Of a stretch of 64,000 bases of DNA, positions 24,717 through 33,475 are shown one piece after another. Source of the stretch: JAAZKI01 sp012799905 (GTDB lineage Bacteria; Verrucomicrobiota; Lentisphaeria; Oligosphaerales; Oligosphaeraceae); NCBI GenBank assembly GCA_050949415.1, contig JBMNFR010000012.1:186001-250000 (forward strand), given 5' to 3'. The position numbers and the translations under genes are program-made. The notes under the pieces were generated by a model. The model saw only the letters and a list, made by a program, of their open reading frames with translations, ran no database searches and was not told the DNA's origin. How positions within the stretch are numbered: the stretch's first letter is position 1; every line of letters begins with the position of its first letter.

Positions 24717-26252
24717 TCACAGGTCGAGGCCGAGATCGTCGTCAAGCTTCTCCATCATAGTCTTTTCGGTTTTGACGATGCTCTTCGGCATTTTATAGGT
24801 CGGCAGATAGCGATAATAGACTTGCAGGCTGAGTGCTGCGAGGGTGGTGGTGTACCATTTGTCATAGTTGCAGTTGAATTTGCCTTCGACTTGGCTGGGG
24901 CATTCCCAGTATCCGTCACGGTGCTGGTACTTAATCAGCTCTGGAGCGAACATGCTGTTCCATTCCTTCCAGGTGTTTTTGCCTTCATGGAACATCGCCT
25001 GGGTCTGGTAATACCATCCGTACAGCGGGTTGGCGCTGGCGCTCTGGACTTTGCGTTTCGGGTCGTTCCAGACCACTTTGCATTTTTCGCGGATGTACTT
25101 GATGCCCATCTTGGCTTCATAGCATCTGCCGTCGCCAAGAAGCTGCAAGCAGAGGGTGCCGGCGCCCTGGAGGTAATCCGAACCCGAGCCTGGGGACGCA
25201 TAGCCGAACTTGTTGTTGGTCTTGGAGAACGACACGTTGCGCATGAAGTTGATGCCTTTCTCCATCGCTTTCTCCAGGCCATCGACATCGGCGCCGGCCA
25301 CATAGCCGGCCTTCATCGCCTGGTAGTTCCAGCAAGCGACTGACAAGTCCCAGCGAGCGCCCTTCTTGTAATTGTAGTCATAGCCGCCGCTGGTCTGCTG
25401 GCCATCGACAAGAATCTGCAATGCTTTTTCCATGGCCGGTTTGAGGGACGGCACCTTGGTCAGACCGTATGCTTCGGACAAGGCATAGGCCACAATGCCG
25501 TTGCCATACGCTTCCGGATTCTTCGTCTTCAGGTTGTCCATGTACTCAGTCAGGTACTGCATGGCCCGCTGGACGGTTTCGCCGAATTCTTCGGACAGGG
25601 GCGTTTCGCCGTGCGCCAGGAAGGTCAGCAGAGCCAGCCCGGCCATAGCATGCTGCTGGGACGGCGCCCAGGAGCCATTCGGATTCTGGGTTTTCTTGAG
25701 CCAGCGCAAGGCGCGCAGTACGGCGGCTTCGGTCACTTCATTGCCGCCGAATTTCTGCATGGTCTTTTTACGGCCTTCGTTGGTGCGGCCGCCATACAGG
25801 GACGACAGCTTCAGCGGCGAGTCATTAGCGCGGATGTCGAGCACGTCAGAGAAGTCGAGACCGTCATCGGTTGAGGCCATGGCGTCGCTGAAGTCGGCCA
25901 CGGAGGCGACGTCAATGGCGTCATCGACGAACACGGTCGGCTTCTCCACGGTCGGAACCAGGTCTTGGGCGATGGTCTCAAGCGTTTCCAGCTCTTCGAG
26001 CATTTTGGTGTCAAGTTCCTTGACTTCCATTTCTTTCATTTCCAGTTCGACCACCTGGGTGGGGCGACTGGCTTCGGCGTCATAGAAGACGACAAGGCAC
26101 ACCATCATGACGATGTGTGCGAGCAGGGAGATGATGGGCCCCATCAGGCTTTCCACCATTTTCCGGTGCTGGTATTCGGCCAGGATGGCCTCGGTGTCAG
26201 GAAATTGTTGCGGCACTTGTTGCAGCAGTTCGTCTTGGTGTTGTTCAGTCAT
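24717..26252 (-). CDS. TonB-like membrane anchor fused to prenyltransferase-type toroid
   Basis: Last gene of an exbB-exbD-exbD operon, 511 residues. Residues 1-37 are cytoplasmic. A single membrane helix (about 38-57, SLLAHIVMMVCLVVF) carries a His at residue 46, reminiscent of the His in the TonB helix that contacts ExbD. A Glu/Met-rich linker (70-130) leads to an alpha/alpha toroid (about 170-490) with repeated Gly/Trp units typical of the squalene/terpene cyclase-prenyltransferase fold (RALRWLKKTQNPNGSWAPSQ, NGIVAYALSEAY, YWECPSQVEGKF). Nothing suggests the DXDD cyclase acid motif. The natural role is likely a force-coupled periplasmic scaffold or binding module, not lipid cyclisation. 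ATG 26252 follows AAGGAGG. Confidence 0.75.
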   Translation of the reverse strand: MTEQHQDELLQQVPQQFPDTEAILAEYQHRKMVESLMGPIISLLAHIVMMVCLVVFYDAEASRPTQVVELEMKEMEVKELDTKMLEELETLETIAQDLVPTVEKPTVFVDDAIDVASVADFSDAMASTDDGLDFSDVLDIRANDSPLKLSSLYGGRTNEGRKKTMQKFGGNEVTEAAVLRALRWLKKTQNPNGSWAPSQQHAMAGLALLTFLAHGETPLSEEFGETVQRAMQYLTEYMDNLKTKNPEAYGNGIVAYALSEAYGLTKVPSLKPAMEKALQILVDGQQTSGGYDYNYKKGARWDLSVACWNYQAMKAGYVAGADVDGLEKAMEKGINFMRNVSFSKTNNKFGYASPGSGSDYLQGAGTLCLQLLGDGRCYEAKMGIKYIREKCKVVWNDPKRKVQSASANPLYGWYYQTQAMFHEGKNTWKEWNSMFAPELIKYQHRDGYWECPSQVEGKFNCNYDKWYTTTLAALSLQVYYRYLPTYKMPKSIVKTEKTMMEKLDDDLGLDL

Positions 26253-26387
26253 AGCCGTTCCTCCTTGTGGGTCGTTGTGGCTTTAAATTGAAGCCTGTGC
26301 GCAGTAGTGGAAGTGTGGACGGCAAACGAAAAAGTATGTTTGTGAAATAGGAAATGGAACGGGCGGCAAGGGTTGCCGCCAGGCTCC

Positions 26388-26783
26388 TTATTTGAGGGTG
26401 ACGACGTTGAGATTGTTGAGGTTGGCGGCGCTGCAAAGATCAAGGGCGGTCACCAGGTCTTCGGCTCGGGCAGACAAGTTGACCTTGACCATCACGGTGA
26501 TGTCCGGGTCGTTTTTACCGAGCCGCATCAGGGTGTTGGCGACTTCTTGGATCGGCAGGCGCATGCCGCGGACGCTCAGGTAGCCGGGGTGGACTTCGAT
26601 TTCCATCATCTGCGGCCTGTTCTCGGAGGCTTTGGCCACGCCGGGCGCCGGGAGGTTGACGGCGAGGTGGGCTTCCGAGACTTCATCGCGGGCGGTGACA
26701 ATGAAATAGATCAGCAGCAGAAAGACGATGTCGATCATCGATGACATCGGCACATTCAGCTGTTCTGGTGGTTTTCGTCTCAT
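26388..26783 (-). CDS. exbD: ExbD/TolR family protein, second copy
   Basis: 131-residue biopolymer transport protein that couples proton flow through ExbB to periplasmic partners. After a short cytoplasmic start it has one membrane helix (PMSSMIDIVFLLLIYFIVTA) with the essential proton-carrying Asp in MIDIVF. A periplasmic domain follows. ATG 26783 follows GGAG. It lies between the first exbD (47 nt) and the toroid gene (135 nt). The second-copy arrangement is common in energised systems of Planctomycetes and Bacteroidetes. Confidence 0.9.
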   Translation of the reverse strand: MRRKPPEQLNVPMSSMIDIVFLLLIYFIVTARDEVSEAHLAVNLPAPGVAKASENRPQMMEIEVHPGYLSVRGMRLPIQEVANTLMRLGKNDPDITVMVKVNLSARAEDLVTALDLCSAANLNNLNVVTLK

Positions 26784-26830
26784 GCTTGCCTATTCTCCGG
26801 GGGGATGAAAGGAATGAGGATGGTCGGCGG

Positions 26831-27244
26831 TCAGCCGCCGGTGGCTTCCGCGATCAGGCGGACGCGGTACAGCCCGGTGGAGGCAGCCGCCTGCATAACG
26901 CGGTCAATATGGCGGAATTGAGTCTCATAGTCGCAACGGATGAGGACAGGAATTGCGCTGCCGGCTTGGGTTCGCATGGCCAACAGCAGCTGCTGCAACT
27001 GGGAGATGGACATAGGCTGGAGGGCGACATTGATCTTACCATCCTTATTCAGGTTGATAGTCACCGATCGCGGGTCGACTGCATCGATCGCGGGTGCGTT
27101 CTTGGCTTGGGCGAGGGTGATGCTTTCATCAACCACGTCCTTGTCCACCTGGGCGGTGACGACAAAGAAGATGATGAGAAGGAAGACGATGTCAATCATG
27201 GACGTGATCGGCGTCTCCAGGGTGTCATCACTGCGTTCTCTCAT
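26831..27244 (-). CDS. exbD: ExbD/TolR family protein, first copy
   Basis: 137 residues with the same layout: a short N-terminus, a membrane helix (ITSMIDIVFLLIIFFVVTA) with the conserved Asp, and a periplasmic domain. It is only distantly similar to the second copy outside the helix. ATG 27244 follows CAGGA and is 84 nt after exbB. Confidence 0.9.
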   Translation of the reverse strand: MRERSDDTLETPITSMIDIVFLLIIFFVVTAQVDKDVVDESITLAQAKNAPAIDAVDPRSVTINLNKDGKINVALQPMSISQLQQLLLAMRTQAGSAIPVLIRCDYETQFRHIDRVMQAAASTGLYRVRLIAEATGG

Positions 27245-27328
27245 AGCGTATTGTCCTGAGGTTGGATTTCGGGCTCTGGCCGCCTGGCGAGGCGGCGCGA
27301 GGCTGGAATCCCTGGCGGGAGGGTGATA

Positions 27329-28078
27329 TTATTCTTCGACTTCGGCGTTGCGGAGCACCTTGATCAGGTCAAGGACGGTCGCTTCTGTTTCCAGGAGGAT
27401 GCGGGTGGCGAGGTTTTTATAGTAGGTGAAGAAGAGGAGGGCGGGCACAGCGATGATCAGGCCGACGCACGTCGTCCAGAGCGCGGTGGAAATGGACTGC
27501 GCCAGGAGCTTGGCTTTGGCGGCGCCAGTGGCTCTGGCTAGGCCGGAGAAGGCGGCGACCATACCGGCGACTGTGCCCATCAGCCCGAGCATTGGCGCAA
27601 TCTGGCCGCAGATGTTGAGCATGTTGACGCGCTGCATCAGCTTTTCGGTCTCTAAGTCCGTGCTGGAGGAAACCGCCTGCTGCACCACCTCATAGCCGTC
27701 ATTGATGTTCTCAAAGGCAGTGCGCAGGATATTGGACAGCGGGCCGGGATTGGTGTCGCAGGTGGCGTAGGCAGCGCCTAAGTCGCCTTGGGAGAGTGAG
27801 TCGCGGACGCCGTTAACGAGGTTGGGCGGGATGAATTTTTCATGCTTGACTTTGATAAAGGCGTCGATAATCAGCCAGAGCGTGGCGAAAGAGGTAGCGA
27901 ATAGCCCAATCCAAATCAGTAGGTTGACGATGCTGTCACCGTAGAGGATATCCCATAGCGACACGCCGTCGGACACTGCCTCAGCAGCATCCGGGGCGGC
28001 TTCCTGGGCGAAGAGGGCGCCGCCGCAGATAATGGCGAGGCCGACGAGTTTCAGCATGCGCGATTGATTTTTCAGCAT
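27329..28078 (-). CDS. exbB: ExbB/TolQ/MotA-type proton channel
   Basis: The motor subunit, 249 residues. It has an unusually long N-terminus with a signal-like hydrophobic segment (AIICGGALFA), then three membrane helices: residues about 45-70 (NLLIWIGLFATSFATLWLII), about 155-175 (APMLGLMGTVAGMVAAFSG, the conserved TolQ/ExbB motif) and about 195-220 (STALWTTCVGLIIAVPALLFF). ATG 28078 with CAGGAGA eight nt upstream is better than the upstream M at 28105. It is followed by the two exbD genes. The MotA/TolQ/ExbB domain is certain; the extra N-terminal segment is typical of Bacteroidetes/PVC members. Confidence 0.92.
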   Translation of the reverse strand: MLKNQSRMLKLVGLAIICGGALFAQEAAPDAAEAVSDGVSLWDILYGDSIVNLLIWIGLFATSFATLWLIIDAFIKVKHEKFIPPNLVNGVRDSLSQGDLGAAYATCDTNPGPLSNILRTAFENINDGYEVVQQAVSSSTDLETEKLMQRVNMLNICGQIAPMLGLMGTVAGMVAAFSGLARATGAAKAKLLAQSISTALWTTCVGLIIAVPALLFFTYYKNLATRILLETEATVLDLIKVLRNAEVEE

Positions 28079-28177
28079 CGTGACATCTCCTGAACCGATT
28101 TGCATGGGAACAATTTGTGAAAAAATGAATGTTATATGGTTAGTTTAGGGTTACTTTAACAGTGCAAGACGCAAATG

Positions 28178-28921
28178 TCAATCTAGGGCTTCGATTTTGC
28201 CTACACGCGGGTCTTTCAACTCCTTCATGATGGCGACGGCTTGTCTTTTCGCTTCGGCGCGTTCTTTGGGGGCTTTTTTGTTATCGAAGACGAGGAGTGT
28301 CTTGAGATATTCCAGCACGGCTTGTTTTTTCTGGCCTTGTGCGAGGTAGAGTTGTCCCCTCATATTGAAAGCGAAGGCGGCGTCCTTGTCTCGCCTGCTG
28401 GTAATCATGCGGTTAAGGATTTCCTCTGTCTTGTCGTATTGTTTATCTTCGATCATGAGCAGGAGTTGGGCTCGATAGAGCATATCGGTGTTGGCGCCGG
28501 CAAAGGCATTGGCTCTGCTGAGGAGTTTTTTTGCTTCATCGATTTGCTTGAGGGCGATTCTGGCTTCGCATTCGACGCCGATCAGGTAGTCGCCCCAGCC
28601 GAGGAATTTATAGGCTTCGAAAAGCGCCGGGGCATTTTTGACCACCTCTTGGTACTTTTCCTGTTCCATCAGTTGGTCGAGTTGGTCGAGTTCGCGTGGC
28701 CTTGGCGTGGTGACGTACCTGTAGGCGTTGCGTTTGAACGGCACTTTCAAGCGGCCATCAATATGCAGGACAATGTCGCCCTGGGCGTTGCTGACCTCGA
28801 TTTTTTGACCTTTCTGGCGGCTGCCGTCAGTCTTGTAAACGTAGCAGTCGCGGCTTTGGGCCCAGAGTGCCGTCGGCAGCAACAGCCCGGCCAGAATGGC
28901 TGCAGTGAGCAATTTTTTCAT
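28178..28921 (-). CDS. Exported TPR-like protein
   Basis: Not named. A signal peptide at 1-22 (cleavage after ALWA) is followed by a beta-rich domain (24-70, VYKTDGSRQKGQKIEV, DIVLHIDGRLK) and then about six TPR-like helical pairs. Together with the giant TPR protein upstream and ExbB/ExbD downstream it looks like a periplasmic partner of the same machine. ATG 28921 follows AAGGA. It ends about 100 nt before the exbB start. Confidence 0.75.
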   Translation of the reverse strand: MKKLLTAAILAGLLLPTALWAQSRDCYVYKTDGSRQKGQKIEVSNAQGDIVLHIDGRLKVPFKRNAYRYVTTPRPRELDQLDQLMEQEKYQEVVKNAPALFEAYKFLGWGDYLIGVECEARIALKQIDEAKKLLSRANAFAGANTDMLYRAQLLLMIEDKQYDKTEEILNRMITSRRDKDAAFAFNMRGQLYLAQGQKKQAVLEYLKTLLVFDNKKAPKERAEAKRQAVAIMKELKDPRVGKIEALD

Positions 28922-28986
28922 GGTGTCGTCATCCTTGGCTTATAGTTTTAGGAATAATCATCGTGGTCGTGACAGCGAGGGGGCTG

Positions 28987-31900
28987 TCATCGGGCCAGCT
29001 TGTTAAGTTCAGCGGTAAATTTGCCGTTGGGGAAATCTTTTTTGTATTTGTCGAGCAAGACTTTGATGTCATCCTGCTCATTATTTTCGGCTAGGAGGCG
29101 TGCGTAGCCGATGATGGAGCGTTCGACATATTCGCGGTTAGCCTCGGCGGAGGTGTCGCCGAACATGGCGACCAGGTGGAAGCGGGCGATGGCCTGCTGT
29201 TTTTTGGTTGGGTCGTTCGATTTAGCCAGAATTTCGCCGAGTTCGCAGAGGGCTCGGTTGGATATCGTCTGATTATCGGCGTATTGGAGGATTTCTTGCA
29301 GTGCTTCGATAGCGCCGTCGTAGTCAGGCGGGGTATTTTTGGCTTTAGCCTGGGCCTGGAGGAATTTGGCGTCATAGAAGTAGGCGGTTCTGGGGTTTTC
29401 CTTCAGGAGGGTGTCGATATAGTTCAGGGTTTCGGTCAGGCGGTTAAGTTTCAAGGTTGCTTCTGCGGCGCGGACATAGGCGCGGTCTTTGACGCCGCCG
29501 GTGACCAATTCAGCTTCCGGGTGGTTGGACTGCTTGCTTCGGCTGATAATTTCGCGGCAGGCGGCCAGGGCTGCGTTGGGAATATTAAGTTCGAGGGCGG
29601 CATCGGCAATGTAGCTCAGGTTGGGTACGCTGACCGTATCGGCTTTAGACGACATCAGGTCTTGGAACGATTTGGCAGCGGCTTCACGGTTGCCGCTTTC
29701 CATCTGAGCCCGTCCAAGGTTGACGAGCGCCATTTTGCTGGCTTCTGAGTCTGGGAAGTCACGTGCGAGCAGTTCGAGGGCTGCTGAGGCTTTGGCATGG
29801 TCGCCCATTTCCATGTAGATAGTTCCGAGCCGGGACAGGTTGTCCGGCGCCTTGGCTGATTTTGGATATGCCTTGCGGAAAGCCTCGAAGCCCTGGATGG
29901 CCTGCTTCTTCCACTTGTCGAATTCTTCCTGGACCGGCTTCAGGTCTTGGTCAAGCTGGGCGATTTCCGCCTCGGCTTCGGCAATCGCCTGCTTGTCGAG
30001 CTCAGCTTCCTTGGCAATGGCGTTTTTCTGGTTGTTGATTTTGGCTTCGGCGATAGCACTCACCTGTGCTTGCGCTTCGCGGGCGCCGGCAGCCGTTTGG
30101 CGGAGTCCGGCCAGGAGCGGTTCACGTTCGGCTGCTGGCTTGGCGAGGACGACAGCGGTTTCCTCGGCCAGTTTCCGCCGCCGGGTCGCGGTCTGGATTT
30201 TGGCGTTGACCAGTTCTGCATCCTGCTTGGCGGCGGTGACAAGCAGTTCAGCGTGTCGAACCTGTCGCGCCAGGTCAGCGCTTTCGCCGGCGAGTTGCTT
30301 GAGGGCAGCGCTGTCATCGGCCAGTTTTTTCGTCTTTTCCGGGGTGATGATGGTCGCTTTGCGCTGATAGACGTCTTCCATTTTCTTGTGGATTTCAGCC
30401 AGTTCGGCGTTGGCGCGTTCGAGTTCAGCCTGAGCCTTTGCCTTGTCAGCGCCTTGGCTGTCATTGACTTTGTCCGTTGCTGCGGCGACGGCGGCTTCCA
30501 GCCGTTGCTTATCGGCTTCGACGGTGATGGCTTCCTTTTCGATGGCAGCTGCGGCGTCGCGCTGTTTCGTCACTTCGGCTTTCAGTTGTTGGCTGCGTTT
30601 GTCAAGCTCCTTCCAGTCGGCCTGGAGTTCCTGGTGACGCTTGGTGACGGCTTCGATCTTGGCGGCGTCATCGTCGCGGGCTGTGCGCAGGGCTGCCAAT
30701 CTTTCGTCCATCGACAGCAATTCACCGGCGACGGTATTTTGTTTTTGTTTTTCCAGGTCAGCGGCGCGTTTTCTGACTTCCTGCTCGACGGTTTGGAGGT
30801 GTATTTGCTTTTCCGCATCGCTCATGCCGGCGGTGTTGGCCAGTCTTTCCTGGAGTTGTTTGCGGGCCAGGCTGAGGAAATCGAGGCTGGCTTCGCTGAC
30901 GAGCAGTTCCATGGCGGCATTTTCATCGGCGACGGCTTCGAATTCCTTGAGCATTTGTTCCAGGGTGGCTTGGCGTCCCGCCTGGGCGTCTTGGATAGCT
31001 TTGATCCTGGCTTTGGCTTCGGCTTGCCGGTCTCGGATGCTGTTCAAGGTTGGCCGTATTTTTTCTGCGGTCAGGTCATACGACCAGGGCAGGTAGGCGG
31101 CGGCGTCTTCGGCGATGCGCACCGCTGTCGCTGACTTCAGGTTGAAAGTCTTGCTGCCGCCTCCGGCAAAGAGTTGGGCGATATCAAGGAATTGCTGAAC
31201 AGCGTCCGCAGGGGTCTCGCCCAGCATCAGCAGTTCGCCGGCGCGGAATTTAGCTTCCAGGCGGTCATCTTGGTATTGTTGGTCGTTTTCCTCTTCGTAA
31301 TAGGCCAGGAACGCTTCGGCGCCAAGGGCATTTTCACCTAAAGAGTGATAAATCCAGCCGAGTTTATAGAGGGCGCGGACGCCTTTGTCAAAAGCGCTGA
31401 ACACTTCGACCAGGCGTTGGTATTTGGGGATGGCGGCTCGATATGCATCCAGGGCTTCCTGCTGGATGGCGGCGCGGGTTTTGTCATCTTTGGCTTCGGC
31501 GGCGCGTCGAACCAGGTCGCTGGCCACTTTATACTGTTGTTCGGCGCAGGCGAAAGCCACGTCCGGCGCTTTTGGGTGGGACGGATCGAGGGTGATGAAG
31601 ATATCCCAGACGCGCATAGCCCGGGCGAGCAGGTCGTCAGCGACGAGGGGATTGCTTTCCCTGCGGGCGCGTTCATAGAGGACGCCGCCGAGCCGGTAGG
31701 CGCTTTCGGCCGTACCTGCTTCCCGGGGGAGGACATCCTGGAGATAGGAGACCAGCGCTTCGGCTTCATCGGGGCGGTCGAGCTGAGCGAGGCAGATTGC
31801 CAGTCGCATGACGACTTCCGGGAGTTTTTTGCTCAAACGGGCGGCGCGCACTGCTTCCAAGTAGATTGGCACGACAGCGGCGTAGTTCTTGTTCATGAAC

Positions 31901-33084
31901 TGGGTTTCCGCTTGTTCGAGTTTGAGGTCGATGGTGGCGGTGTCGCCGCCAGCGGTCAACTCGATTTTTTCGTCAAACATCTGTTCGGCGAATTTAGCGC
32001 ATTCGGCATGAGCTTCCATGGCCTTGCTTCGGAATGGGCTGTCGGGGTATTCTTCAATCAGGGTTTCGTAGTATTTAGCGGCGGCCAGGGTTTGCCTGCG
32101 GCCCAGGTTTTTGTCACCTCCGAGTGTGGTTGCGAAGCCTTGGAGTTGGATGGCCTGGCCCTTGTGGTAGAGGGCTTCCGCGAGCGGTGATTTGCTGCGG
32201 TCGGCCTTGCCCATGGTGCCTTCCAGCTCTTCCAGGAAGGCATCGGCCGTATTGATGGTTTTGATAGCTTCCTTGAAATAGGTGATCTTGGCCAGGTCGG
32301 CTGGCTTTTTCTGGGACATGGCCTTGGCGGCGGCGTCCCGCCCCAGCATGACTTGCACCCGTGCGAGTTGGAGGAACGCGGACGCGCCGACGCCGTCGCG
32401 GATATATTGCAGCGACTTCAGCTCATTCATGGTTTTTTGCAACCCTGCGATATTGATGGCCTGGCGCTCGTCCTGTTTTTTCGCTTCCGCGTCAATCATA
32501 GCGGTCAGTTTCAGGAAGGTCATCTGGCGTTCATCAATGCCGCCGCTGTCGCCGAGCTTGCTCAGGATGGCGGCTGCTTCCTTGCCTTTGCCGCTTTCCC
32601 TCAGCACCAGGCTGTAGATTTTCACTGCCCGGGTGAATTGCGCGAGTTCATCTTCGTCCGCCGGGGCGGTAGTGACTTTGGCGAAATAGACTTTATAGGC
32701 TTTATCGGCTTCGTCGAATTGTTTGCGGGCGGCGGCCACTTCGGCTTTCAGGAGGACGGCGTCAAGAAAGTAATTTGACTTGGCTGTGATCGTCTTGAGG
32801 GCGGCGTCGGCATCGGCGCTTCTTCCGATAGTATAGTATACGCGCGCCTTTTCGAGATTGATGGCGTCCTTCTGGTCAGGGTATCTTTGCTGCATCTGCT
32901 GAATTTGCATTTCAGCGTAGTCGTTCAACTCCAATTCCGCCAGTTTGCGCACGGCGCGCAGATCGGCCTTGAAGGGATCGATGGCGTTCGCGACCATGGC
33001 GGCGCCGAGGCTGATGACTATCAGGAGCGTCTTGGCCGCAGCATAAGCGCGGCGGCGGAAGAGGGTATTGGTGCGTGCAATCAT
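28987..33084 (-). CDS. Giant periplasmic TPR/coiled-coil protein
   Basis: 1365 residues, first gene of the ExbB/D run. Residues 1-37 form a signal or signal-anchor (LLIVISLGAAMVANA). Residues about 40-680 are TPR repeats (ADAALKTI, EALVSYLQDVLPREAGTAESAYRLGGVLYE, and others). Residues about 700-1040 form a long Ala/Glu/Lys coiled coil with almost no Pro or aromatic residues. Residues about 1060-1365 return to TPR (FEAFRKAYPKSAKAPDNLSRLGTIY). Such a rod with helical repeats at both ends suggests a scaffold spanning the periplasm. ATG 33084 follows CAGGA. No family name applies. Confidence 0.8.
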   Translation of the reverse strand: MIARTNTLFRRRAYAAAKTLLIVISLGAAMVANAIDPFKADLRAVRKLAELELNDYAEMQIQQMQQRYPDQKDAINLEKARVYYTIGRSADADAALKTITAKSNYFLDAVLLKAEVAAARKQFDEADKAYKVYFAKVTTAPADEDELAQFTRAVKIYSLVLRESGKGKEAAAILSKLGDSGGIDERQMTFLKLTAMIDAEAKKQDERQAINIAGLQKTMNELKSLQYIRDGVGASAFLQLARVQVMLGRDAAAKAMSQKKPADLAKITYFKEAIKTINTADAFLEELEGTMGKADRSKSPLAEALYHKGQAIQLQGFATTLGGDKNLGRRQTLAAAKYYETLIEEYPDSPFRSKAMEAHAECAKFAEQMFDEKIELTAGGDTATIDLKLEQAETQFMNKNYAAVVPIYLEAVRAARLSKKLPEVVMRLAICLAQLDRPDEAEALVSYLQDVLPREAGTAESAYRLGGVLYERARRESNPLVADDLLARAMRVWDIFITLDPSHPKAPDVAFACAEQQYKVASDLVRRAAEAKDDKTRAAIQQEALDAYRAAIPKYQRLVEVFSAFDKGVRALYKLGWIYHSLGENALGAEAFLAYYEEENDQQYQDDRLEAKFRAGELLMLGETPADAVQQFLDIAQLFAGGGSKTFNLKSATAVRIAEDAAAYLPWSYDLTAEKIRPTLNSIRDRQAEAKARIKAIQDAQAGRQATLEQMLKEFEAVADENAAMELLVSEASLDFLSLARKQLQERLANTAGMSDAEKQIHLQTVEQEVRKRAADLEKQKQNTVAGELLSMDERLAALRTARDDDAAKIEAVTKRHQELQADWKELDKRSQQLKAEVTKQRDAAAAIEKEAITVEADKQRLEAAVAAATDKVNDSQGADKAKAQAELERANAELAEIHKKMEDVYQRKATIITPEKTKKLADDSAALKQLAGESADLARQVRHAELLVTAAKQDAELVNAKIQTATRRRKLAEETAVVLAKPAAEREPLLAGLRQTAAGAREAQAQVSAIAEAKINNQKNAIAKEAELDKQAIAEAEAEIAQLDQDLKPVQEEFDKWKKQAIQGFEAFRKAYPKSAKAPDNLSRLGTIYMEMGDHAKASAALELLARDFPDSEASKMALVNLGRAQMESGNREAAAKSFQDLMSSKADTVSVPNLSYIADAALELNIPNAALAACREIISRSKQSNHPEAELVTGGVKDRAYVRAAEATLKLNRLTETLNYIDTLLKENPRTAYFYDAKFLQAQAKAKNTPPDYDGAIEALQEILQYADNQTISNRALCELGEILAKSNDPTKKQQAIARFHLVAMFGDTSAEANREYVERSIIGYARLLAENNEQDDIKVLLDKYKKDFPNGKFTAELNKLAR

Positions 33085-33137
33085 CGTATTTTTCCTGACT
33101 TTTGGTTTCGACGGACAAGGCGCGCGTCCGTTAAGAT

Positions 33138-33180
33138 AAAAAACCGCCGACCTGTTTTTTTGAGGAACAGACCGGCGGCG
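33138..33180 (-). terminator. Terminator of tRNA-Pro
   Basis: Stem CCGCC-GGTCTGTT/AACAGGTC-GGCGG on the minus strand, followed by TTTTTT, starting 32 nt after the tRNA. Confidence 0.85.
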
Positions 33181-33210
33181 TTTATTGAAAAGACAGGATA
33201 GTGTTGGTTA

Positions 33211-33289
<79 letters not shown>

Positions 33290-33424
33290 ATCATGCCAAC
33301 GCCGACCTGGCGCGAACCGCCAGAAGTCAGCAAATGGCATATACTATATCCTGTTATTTCACTTCGGCAACCATCTGTTCCGTTTTTTTCCCTCGAAGGC
33401 AGTTATAAAAAGTTGGTTATTTAC

Positions 33425-33457
33425 GCTGGCAGCGGGCGTCAAGGACGGTCTGCCAGC
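33425..33457 (-). terminator. Hairpin after pilC
   Basis: GCTGGCAG/CTGCCAGC inverted repeat, 19 nt past the pilC stop on the minus strand, followed at a distance by CTTTTTAT. Confidence 0.55.
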
Positions 33458-33475
33458 GGCTTTGCCCGGCATGTT

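Noticed and set aside
24535..24720. 62-residue N-terminal extension of the GH2-like gene
   Set aside because: It overlaps the operon's hairpin (24643-24688), is Pro/Arg-rich without domain features, and a good ribosome binding site precedes ATG 24534.
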